The notes under the pieces are model-generated. The model searched no databases, was not told the origin of the DNA, and saw only the letters and a program-made list of their open reading frames with translations. A stretch of 64,000 bases of DNA from Rhodocyclaceae bacterium (GTDB lineage: Bacteria; Pseudomonadota; Gammaproteobacteria; Burkholderiales; Rhodocyclaceae). Shown in pieces: positions 58,006 through 64,000 of this stretch; the stretch's first letter is position 1, and every line of letters begins with the position of its first letter. The position numbers and the translations under genes are program-made. The DNA lies in NCBI GenBank assembly GCA_016791105.1, contig JAEUNM010000048.1:1-64000 (forward strand). The letters are read 5' to 3'.

Positions 58006-59154
58006 ATGCCTCGTACTGACACGCCCCCTGCGCCGCCGCGCACGCGCGGCAACGCCTTGCCGCCCGCGGCACGCGGCTTGTTGCTGTATTGCCGCGAAGG
58101 GTTCGAAAAAGAATGTGCCCAGGATTTAAGTCATATCCTGGAGGCAAATGGCTGGTCCGGCTATTGCGTGGCACGCCCCATGAGCGCGCTGGTCGAGTGG
58201 ATCGCCCACGACGGCAGTATTCCAGCGACGCGCCTGCCGGCCTTGTCCGAACTTGTATTCGCGCGCCAGTTGCTGCTCATGGGTGAGCGGCTCACCGACC
58301 TCGCGCCGGGCCAGCGCGTGGAAGCCCTGCTGGCGGCAGCGAAAGCGCTAGCACCAGCCTTTTCCGGCATTGTGGTAGAAACCGCCTATACCGATGCTGC
58401 ACGCGAACTTTCCGCCCTTGCGAAAAGCCTGGCGCCGGCCCTGACGCGTGCCGCCAAGGCCAGCGGCATGTTGCAGACCGAGGCCGGATTGCCGCGCCTG
58501 CACGTGCTGATCGAAAACGGCAGCGCGGCGCTTGTCGCGGCAGCCGTGCCGGGCAATTGCAGCGATTGGCATATGGGCGTACCGCGCCTCAAAATGCCGG
58601 CTGCGGCACCGTCGCGTGCGACGCTCAAATTGCACGAGGCGTTTCTCACCTTGCTCACCGAGGCAGAACGCGAACAGTTGCTGCAACCGGGCATGACTGC
58701 GGTGGACCTGGGCGCTGCGCCGGGCGGCTGGACCTGGCAACTGGTACGGCGCCATTTGCGCGTCACCGCGGTCGATAATGCCGCCATTGCACCCGAACTG
58801 CTCGATTCCGGCCTGGTGCGGCACCAGCGCGAGGACGGCTTCCGATTCCGCCCGCCCAAAACGGTAGACTGGATGGTATGCGACATGGTCGAACAGCCCT
58901 CGCGCATTGCAAAGCTGGCTGCCCAGTGGCTGGCGGCGGGCTGGTGCCGCCACACGATTTTCAACCTGAAACTGCCCATGCGGCGGCGTTACGAAGAAGT
59001 CGAACGCTGCCGCGCGCTGATCGCCGATGCGCTGGGCGGCGCGCCGCACGAGCTGCGCATCAAGCAACTATTCCATGACCGCGAGGAAGTGAGCGCATAC
59101 CTCGCGCCCGCGCCTCCAGTAAAAACCCGTGGCGGCCGGAAAAACCCTTTATAA
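58006..59154 (+). CDS. rlmM: 23S rRNA C2498 2'-O-ribose methyltransferase
   Basis: The 382-residue enzyme methylates C2498 of 23S rRNA with S-adenosylmethionine. A THUMP-like N-terminal region (LLLYCREGFEKECAQDL) is followed by an RrmJ-type methyltransferase domain. That domain has the SAM motif DLGAAPGGWTWQL, a downstream DWMVCDMVEQP and the catalytic-Lys segment FNLKLPM. ATG 58006 begins before a short Pro-rich lead. The TAA stop is part of the TATAAT box of the rhlE promoter. Confidence 0.92.
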   Translation: MPRTDTPPAPPRTRGNALPPAARGLLLYCREGFEKECAQDLSHILEANGWSGYCVARPMSALVEWIAHDGSIPATRLPALSELVFARQLLLMGERLTDLAPGQRVEALLAAAKALAPAFSGIVVETAYTDAARELSALAKSLAPALTRAAKASGMLQTEAGLPRLHVLIENGSAALVAAAVPGNCSDWHMGVPRLKMPAAAPSRATLKLHEAFLTLLTEAEREQLLQPGMTAVDLGAAPGGWTWQLVRRHLRVTAVDNAAIAPELLDSGLVRHQREDGFRFRPPKTVDWMVCDMVEQPSRIAKLAAQWLAAGWCRHTIFNLKLPMRRRYEEVERCRALIADALGGAPHELRIKQLFHDREEVSAYLAPAPPVKTRGGRKNPL

Positions 59155-59163
59155 TGAAGGGTT
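59143..59163 (+). promoter_or_regulatory. rhlE -10 box inside a perfect inverted repeat
   Basis: AACCCTT (59143-59149) and AAGGGTT (59157-59163) flank a consensus TATAAT at 59150-59155. The -35 region is poor (around TGGCGG with a 17-nt spacer). The leader to the rhlE ATG is about 40 nt. The repeat could be an operator across the -10 box or, as RNA, a hairpin at the end of rlmM. Confidence 0.5.
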
Positions 59164-59200
59164 CATTTGATTTGCACGAATACTTCCCGGCACCCTAGCG

Positions 59201-60595
59201 ATGAGTTTTTCCGATCTCGGCTTAATGCCCGAGCTACTGCAGGCGGTGGCGGATTCCGGCTATACGGAACCGACGCCGATACAGCGCCAAGCCATTCCGG
59301 TCGTACTGGCTGGGCGCGACGTCATGGGCGGCGCACAAACCGGGACCGGCAAAACCGCCAGTTTTACCCTGCCGCTGTTGCAGCGGCTCGCACCGTCGGC
59401 AAATCAATCGCCCTCGCCAGCGCGCCATCCGGTGCGTGCGCTCATCCTGTGTCCTACGCGCGAACTGGCCCTGCAGGTGCATGAAAGTGTCTGCACCTAC
59501 GGCCGCCATCTGGCGCTGCGCGCCACCTGCATATACGGCGGCGTCGATATGGATGCGCAAACCAAACAGTTGCGCGAAGGCCGCGAAATCGTCGTGGCCA
59601 CGCCGGGCCGCCTGCTCGATCACGTCCAGCAAAAAACCGTGCAGCTCAATCAGGTGCAAATTCTGGTGCTGGACGAAGCGGACCGCATGCTGGACATGGG
59701 CTTCATTCCGGACGTCAAGCGCATCCTTAGCCTGATCCCGGGCCAGCGCCAAAGCCTCATGTTTTCCGCCACGTTTTCGGAGGACATCAAAAAGCTCGCG
59801 GCAACGATATTGCGCGAACCGCAAGTGATCGAAGTTGCACGCCGCAATGCAACTGCGGAAACCGTGTCGCACCAGTTGTACGCCGTTGCCTCCGACGACA
59901 AGCGCGTATTGCTGCGACATTTGCTCACCGTGCCGGAAAACGAAACACGCCAGGCCCTGGTGTTCGTGAATACCAAATTCGGCTGTAGCCGTCTGGCGGT
60001 TTATCTGGCACGCGAAGGCGTCGCCGCCGACGCGATCCACGGCGACAAGAATCAGCAACAGCGCACCGAAGCGCTCGACGCGTTCAAGTCCGGCAAGGTG
60101 CGCGTGCTGGTCGCGACCGATGTCGCGGCGCGCGGACTGGACATTGAAGATTTGCCCTTCGTCGTGAATTTCGAGTTGCCGCCCAACGCCGAAGATTACG
60201 TGCACCGCATCGGCCGCACGGGCCGTGCCGGCAAATCGGGCGAAGCCATTTCATTCATGGCGCCGGAAGAAAATTACCGCCTGGGCGAAATCGAAAAGCT
60301 CGTGAAGCGGCAAATCGAGCGCAAAAGCCTGCCCGCCTATACCTCGGGTGCAGGCCGCGACGAGCGCCACCGCCACCACATTGAGCGCGAGGCACGCCGC
60401 CACCCCGAACCCGCGGCCACCCGTGCCAAGCAAAACGTGGCTGCGGATGGCTTCGATTTCAACAAGCCCTACCAGCCGCAGGGAGATGTCCCCTCCGCCG
60501 CACCTGCCGCAACCATCGCCCAGCCGCCAGGCAAGCCGCGCCAGCCGCGGCGCGAACTGGCTTTCCTGCTCGGCGGTGGCGGCAAACGCAACTGA
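59201..60595 (+). CDS. rhlE: DEAD-box RNA helicase RhlE
   Basis: This 464-residue ATP-dependent RNA helicase has all core motifs: the Q motif (EPTPIQRQAIP), motif I AQTGTGKT at 45-52, PTRELALQVH, DEAD at 158-161, FSATFSED, ATDVAARGLDIE and HRIGRTGRAG. A basic, low-complexity C-terminal tail (about 385-464) matches RhlE proteins, which help ribosome assembly and RNA decay. ATG 59201 lies about 40 nt after its promoter. No other RNA-degradation genes are adjacent except rlmM. Confidence 0.94.
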   Translation: MSFSDLGLMPELLQAVADSGYTEPTPIQRQAIPVVLAGRDVMGGAQTGTGKTASFTLPLLQRLAPSANQSPSPARHPVRALILCPTRELALQVHESVCTYGRHLALRATCIYGGVDMDAQTKQLREGREIVVATPGRLLDHVQQKTVQLNQVQILVLDEADRMLDMGFIPDVKRILSLIPGQRQSLMFSATFSEDIKKLAATILREPQVIEVARRNATAETVSHQLYAVASDDKRVLLRHLLTVPENETRQALVFVNTKFGCSRLAVYLAREGVAADAIHGDKNQQQRTEALDAFKSGKVRVLVATDVAARGLDIEDLPFVVNFELPPNAEDYVHRIGRTGRAGKSGEAISFMAPEENYRLGEIEKLVKRQIERKSLPAYTSGAGRDERHRHHIEREARRHPEPAATRAKQNVAADGFDFNKPYQPQGDVPSAAPAATIAQPPGKPRQPRRELAFLLGGGGKRN

Positions 60596-60619
60596 CGCGA
60601 GCGTACTTTTTTGCGCCCT

Positions 60620-60637
60620 GCCCGGCGCCCGCCGGGC
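60620..60637. other. Stem-loop between convergent rhlE and aminotransferase genes
   Basis: GCCCGGC (60620-60626) and GCCGGGC (60631-60637) form a perfect 7-bp stem around GCCC. A T6 run at 60607-60612 lies upstream of it on the plus strand, so it is not a standard terminator for either gene. Confidence 0.35.
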
Positions 60638-60691
60638 AAAGACCAAACTCGCTAAAGTTGGGCGCGTGGCAAGGCCCCTGCCCCGGCGCGC

Positions 60692-61825
60692 TTATCCGCG
60701 CTGTATGGCGTCCAGCGCAGCGGCCAGAGTCCCCACGCTTCGTTCCAGGTTGTGCAGCTTGTCCAACCCAAACAAGCCGATGCGAAAACTGCGGAAGTCG
60801 GCTGGCTCATCACACTGCAGCGGCACACCGGCCGCGATTTGCAGGCCTTGCGCGATAAATTTGCTGCCGTTTTGCATGTTCGGGTCGTCAGTGTAAAAAA
60901 CTGCCACCCCGGGCGCCTCGAATCCCGGCGCCGCTACGCTCTTGTACCCATGCCCGGCAAATAGCTGACGCACGCGGCTGCCCAATTCCTGCTGTTCGGC
61001 CCGCACCCGCTCGAAGCCATAGGTTTCGGTTTCCAGCATGACGTCGCGCAAGCGGCACAGCGCATCGGTCGGCATGGTGGCGTGATAGGCGAAACTGCCG
61101 GCCTCGTAAGTTTCCATGATTTGCAGCCATTTGCGCAGGTCACAGGCAAAGCTCGAACTTTGCGTCGAATCGATGCGGCCCCGCGCGCGTTCCGACAAGG
61201 CAACGAGGGCGCAGCAAGGCGAACCGCTCCACCCTTTTTGAGGTGCACTGATGAGAACATCCACGGCGCAGGCCTGCATGTCCACCCACATTGCGCCGGA
61301 AGCCACGCAGTCGAGTACGAACAGCCCATCCACCGCACGCATCGCGGCCCCCACGGCGTGCAAGTAGTCGTCCGGCAACAGCATGCCGGAGGCCGTTTCC
61401 ACATGCGGCGCGAACAGGACTTCCGGTCTTTCGCGTTCGATCGCAGCCAGCACCTCGGCCAGCGGCGGCGGTGCGTAAGCCGCTTGTGGTTCGGGGCTGA
61501 CGGGACGCGCCTTCAGCACGGTACAGGAGGCGGCGATACCGCCCATGTCGAAAATCTGCGACCAGCGGAAACTGAACCAGCCGTTACGGATCACCATGCA
61601 TTTTTTGCCGCCGGCAAACTGGCGCGCAACGGCTTCCATGCCGAAACTGCCGCTGCCGGGAACGACGACAGCGCTGTTCGCGTGATAGACGCGCTTCAAT
61701 ACGCCCGCAATGTCCGTCATGACGCGCCGGAAGCGCTGCGACATATGGTTGAGCGCGCGATCCGTATAAACGACGGAATAATCGAGCAGGCCGTCGGGAT
61801 CGACGTCCGGTAGCAATCCTGGCAT
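60692..61825 (-). CDS. Class V aminotransferase (alanine/serine--glyoxylate type)
   Basis: This 377-residue PLP enzyme of fold type I has the cofactor lysine at Lys197 in SAPQKGWSG, the phosphate-binding PGSGSFGMEAVARQF and the aspartate in FVLDCVASGAMW. It is closest in layout to alanine-glyoxylate / serine-glyoxylate or 2-aminoethylphosphonate-type aminotransferases; the substrate cannot be settled from the sequence. ATG 61825 has GGAGATAGCC directly upstream and starts with MPGLLPDVDPDG. It is convergent with rhlE. Confidence 0.9.
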   Translation of the reverse strand: MPGLLPDVDPDGLLDYSVVYTDRALNHMSQRFRRVMTDIAGVLKRVYHANSAVVVPGSGSFGMEAVARQFAGGKKCMVIRNGWFSFRWSQIFDMGGIAASCTVLKARPVSPEPQAAYAPPPLAEVLAAIERERPEVLFAPHVETASGMLLPDDYLHAVGAAMRAVDGLFVLDCVASGAMWVDMQACAVDVLISAPQKGWSGSPCCALVALSERARGRIDSTQSSSFACDLRKWLQIMETYEAGSFAYHATMPTDALCRLRDVMLETETYGFERVRAEQQELGSRVRQLFAGHGYKSVAAPGFEAPGVAVFYTDDPNMQNGSKFIAQGLQIAAGVPLQCDEPADFRSFRIGLFGLDKLHNLERSVGTLAAALDAIQRG

Positions 61826-62418
61826 GGCTATCTCCGCGGTTGTGGGTTTGCCGCGCCTAAGCTGCGAGCGTCGGCAAAGATGCCGAATGCTAACCCGCCA
61901 CGGGCACTCCTTCGCACGAATTTCTCGACAGTCCAGGCAGGATCGGCGGCACAACTTACCCCTGCCCCTCGTCATGGTCCGGATCGGAGCGACACAAATC
62001 CTTTGCGCGCCCGGCCATTACCCCGCACCGACCGGCAAAGGCCAATGCCGAAATCCACAGCGAGCTTGCGGTCAGACCGAAGCCAGGGCTTCGCAGCCAC
62101 AATGCGCCGTCCTGCAGGACGGCGTGAATGAACCGCATGTCGCGGCGAAAAAATTTTTCCTGATCCCGTAAGCTTGCCGGCGCGCTTCCGGTCTTATTGG
62201 GCTGAGAGCCAGGCCGCGCGATTTTTCCGGGCACCAAATCCAATTCCGTCTAGCATGCGTATATGCGTTACGGTGGCGGCAAGCGGCAAGGCAAACTCAA
62301 ACCTCTTCCGGGCGTTGTTCCAAGCGGCACGCCCGGGCAAAGGATGGTATGGCCGGTCCGGACGCCATCGGCCACGTATGTAAGCTGTGTACCCACAAAT
62401 CCCTGCAAGGAGATCGTT
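61826..62418. other. 593-bp intergenic region upstream of bufA
   Basis: There is no convincing gene here. The region should contain the bufferin promoter. CGTCTA near 62247 resembles an ECF-sigma -10 element, but no matching -35 element is found at the right distance. The notable element is the 20-bp palindrome listed separately. Its length suggests regulatory content. Confidence 0.4.
62105..62124. promoter_or_regulatory. Perfect 20-bp palindrome upstream of bufA
   Basis: The sequence CGCCGTCCTGCAGGACGGCG is fully self-complementary, centred about 305 bp upstream of bufA and 290 bp upstream of the aminotransferase start. It could be a dimeric regulator's operator. As RNA it would fold only with a small unpaired tip. 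There is no T-run. Confidence 0.4.
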
Positions 62419-62679
62419 ATGTCACAAAAGCAAGCTGGAATCGCCATTGCCACCGCCGCTGCCGCCATTTTTGCCATTGGCGCGACCTTGACAGCACCCA
62501 TTGCGCAGGCTGCGGACGCCACGGTGCATTGCGCGGGGGTCAATTCCTGCAAAGGCACGTCCGAATGCAAGTCGGCCAGCAATGCGTGCAAGGGCCAGAA
62601 TTCCTGCAAAGGTCAGGGCTGGGTAAGCAAGGCCAGCGCCAAGGAATGTACCGACGCCGGCGGCAAGGTCGTCAAATAA
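62419..62679 (+). CDS. bufA: Bufferin-type RiPP precursor (BufA2-like periplasmic metallophore)
   Basis: This 86-residue precursor has a Sec-type signal peptide (about 1-31, cleavage near AQA). The mature part is small and Cys-rich, with Cys38, 44, 50, 57, 63 and 77, and the motif pair ACKGQ and SCKGQGWV. Bufferin precursors keep the signal peptide while BufB modifies selected Cys residues; the product is exported and binds copper. The Cys-spacing looks more like the BufA2 subgroup than DUF2282/BufA1, but I cannot confirm this. ATG 62419 has AAGGAG 6 nt upstream. A terminator-like hairpin follows. Confidence 0.85.
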   Translation: MSQKQAGIAIATAAAAIFAIGATLTAPIAQAADATVHCAGVNSCKGTSECKSASNACKGQNSCKGQGWVSKASAKECTDAGGKVVK

Positions 62680-62694
62680 GCGCGTTGCGCAATC

Positions 62695-62727
62695 GCGGCC
62701 CCGCTCCTGCGGGGCCGCCGCATTTTT
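62695..62727 (+). terminator. Partial terminator / attenuator between bufA and bufB
   Basis: A perfect 10-bp stem (62695-62704 with 62709-62718) around a TCCT loop is followed by CGCA and five T residues at 62723-62727. It lies 15 nt after the bufA stop codon and just before bufB. It should lower bufB/bufC transcription relative to the precursor gene. Confidence 0.8.
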
Positions 62728-62742
62728 GAGCCGGGAAATACA

Positions 62743-63582
62743 TTGACTGATACCGCACTGGGATTTGGCCTCGGCCTGCGCACGGCGCATTATCGGGATT
62801 TCATCGATACGCCGCAGCGCGTCGATTGGCTCGAGATCATTTCTGAAAACTATCTCGTTGCAGGCGGCAAGCCCCTGCACTTTCTCGACCGCATACGCCG
62901 CGACTATCCCATGGTAATGCATGGGGTATCCCTGTCGATAGGCAGCTCGGACGCGCTGGACCGCAACTATCTGAGCGCGCTCGCGACGCTGATCGAGCGC
63001 GTCGAACCGGCCTGGGTGTCCGATCACCTGTGCTGGACCGGTGTTGCCGGAATCAATCTGCACGATCTGTGTCCCCTGCCCTACAGCCGGGCGATGCTGG
63101 ATCATCTATGCACGCGCCTGGACCAGGTGCAGCAGGCTCTTGGCCGCGCGCTGGTGCTGGAAAACGTATCCAGCTACGTAAGTTACCGCGCCGACGAAAT
63201 GACGGAATGGGACTTCATACGCGAACTGTGCGCCCGGTCCGGCTGCGAACTGTTGCTGGACGTGAATAACGTGTACGTGAACAGCGTCAATCACGGCTTC
63301 GACCCGCGTACCTTCATTGACGCCGTTCCCGCCGAGCGCGTGCGGCAAATACATCTTGCCGGGCATGAGCATCACGGCAAATATGTCATCGATACCCATG
63401 ACCATCCGATTTGCGATGCGGTATGGGATTTATACGCCTACACGGTAGGGCGAATCGGACACCGCCCCACCTTGATCGAGCGCGATGACCACATCCCGCC
63501 GCTCGCCGAGCTGGTGGCCGAACTTGACGCAGCGCGCGCCCTTGCGGCGCAAACGCTGCAATGCGCGCGCGCGGCGGCATGA
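62743..63582 (+). CDS. bufB: DUF692 / MNIO-family peptide-modifying oxygenase
   Basis: This 279-residue TIM-barrel iron enzyme belongs to the multinuclear non-heme iron oxidative (MNIO, DUF692) family, which converts Cys residues of RiPP precursors into heterocycles. Family motifs are clear: [70 protein letters not shown] and DAVWDLY. The His, Asp and Glu metal ligands lie within these. The start is TTG 62743 with GGGAA upstream; there is no better start. Its stop overlaps the bufC ATG by 4 nt. Confidence 0.93.
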   Translation: MTDTALGFGLGLRTAHYRDFIDTPQRVDWLEIISENYLVAGGKPLHFLDRIRRDYPMVMHGVSLSIGSSDALDRNYLSALATLIERVEPAWVSDHLCWTGVAGINLHDLCPLPYSRAMLDHLCTRLDQVQQALGRALVLENVSSYVSYRADEMTEWDFIRELCARSGCELLLDVNNVYVNSVNHGFDPRTFIDAVPAERVRQIHLAGHEHHGKYVIDTHDHPICDAVWDLYAYTVGRIGHRPTLIERDDHIPPLAELVAELDAARALAAQTLQCARAAA

Positions 63583-64000
63583 GCGCGCCGCTCGAATTGC
63601 AGCGGCGCTTCCAGGACGCCATCCTGCAGGGCGAACTTACGCCTGGATTGTTCGCGGTAGAAGATGCCGCCCAGGAAGGCGGTTTCCGCATCTATCTGAA
63701 TGCCTACCGGCTGCGCCTCACGGAAGCATTGCGCGACAATTTTCCCGTGCTGCGGGCCGCACTGGGCGATGAGGCTTTCGATGAGCTGGCCGCAGCCTAC
63801 CTCGCGCAGCATCCGTCGCCACATCGTTCCGTGCGCTGGTTCGGCGATAGTCTCACGGACTGGCTGGAACAAAACCCGGCCGTGTTGCCGCACCCGGCCC
63901 TGACCGACGTGGCACGCATGGACTGGGCGCTGCGCGGCGCATTCGACGCAGCCGATTCGGTACCGCTGGCAATGCAGGATTTGGCCGCTCTGGCGCCACA
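63579..64000 (+). CDS. bufC: BufC/HvfC-type DUF2063 partner protein (partial, runs off the window)
   Basis: The first 140 residues are visible, starting at ATG 63579 inside the bufB stop codon (ATGA). The region matches the N-terminal DUF2063 domain: a helical start ([10 protein letters not shown]), [24 protein letters not shown] and [13 protein letters not shown]. This domain binds the RiPP precursor and delivers it to the DUF692 enzyme. The C-terminal part lies beyond base 64000. The reading frame is open to the edge. Confidence 0.9.
   Translation, partial: MSAPLELQRRFQDAILQGELTPGLFAVEDAAQEGGFRIYLNAYRLRLTEALRDNFPVLRAALGDEAFDELAAAYLAQHPSPHRSVRWFGDSLTDWLEQNPAVLPHPALTDVARMDWALRGAFDAADSVPLAMQDLAALAP

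Noticed and set aside
58090..58110. tRNA T-loop-like GGTTCGA sequence
   Set aside because: It lies within the rlmM coding sequence and no cloverleaf can be drawn around it. No tRNA was found anywhere in the window.
62220..62260. ECF-sigma promoter for bufA
   Set aside because: A CGTCTA element is present but no fitting -35 element occurs at the 16-17 nt spacing. Bufferin genes in other bacteria can be ECF-controlled, but the sequence here does not show it.

Overview
This looks like a chromosomal segment from a GC-rich betaproteobacterium. The lineage is inferred from gene content and order, because no rRNA is present: trxA-rho with rpmE downstream, coq7 beside a CNP1-like gene, rppH-proS-lytic transglycosylase, a 7Fe FdxA ferredoxin, and a rubrerythrin / Fe-S oxidoreductase / DUF3501 operon. 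Genes are dense, on both strands, and almost all intact. I saw no tRNA, rRNA, prophage, transposase or CRISPR array. One gene (bufC) runs off the right edge.

Layout. 0-8 kb: a MalT/LAL-type LuxR regulator, a DnaJ-like co-chaperone, and a leftward group of small redox and hydrolase genes (GFA, alpha/beta hydrolase, pirin, FMN reductase). This group contains a 253-bp tandem duplication and a dispersed palindromic repeat. 8-16 kb: a solute-binding protein gene overlapping a very large hybrid histidine kinase gene, then FIST and MFS genes. 16-23 kb: housekeeping genes (aroC, fadD, fdxA, trxA, rho). 23-30.3 kb: three genes encoding transglutaminase-DUF2126, circularly permuted ATP-grasp fused to alpha-E, and a second transglutaminase, placed between rho and rpmE. 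30.5-33.6 kb: rpmE, a GT39-like glycosyltransferase and a FemAB-like protein, followed by a candidate small RNA. 33.9-39.4 kb: coq7, CNP1-like, the rubrerythrin operon, a CBS protein and rppH. 39.5-48.5 kb: proS, slt, EAL-HDOD, a thioesterase, alaS and a BaiN-like flavoprotein. 48.8-57 kb: a signalling block with a dCACHE histidine kinase, a stand-alone receiver, an orphan UgpB-like binding protein with UgpQ, and an overlapping HD-GYP and EAL pair. 57-62 kb: aldo/keto reductase, rlmM, rhlE and a class V aminotransferase. 62-64 kb: a bufferin-type RiPP operon (bufA-bufB-bufC).

Two loci stand out as specialised systems. The transglutaminase / ATP-grasp / alpha-E set is a known but biochemically unresolved gene constellation predicted to make and break amide bonds. 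The bufABC operon should produce a secreted, cysteine-modified copper-binding peptide. Three operons (rubrerythrin, transglutaminase, bufferin) share one design: a very strong stem-loop directly behind the first gene, which would allow unequal expression within the operon.

Signalling is heavily represented for 64 kb: two histidine kinases, one receiver, three proteins with c-di-GMP-type domains (one apparently degenerate EAL-HDOD, one HD-GYP with an altered HD motif, one EAL with intact motifs), a FIST sensor and two solute-binding proteins that have no transporter next to them.
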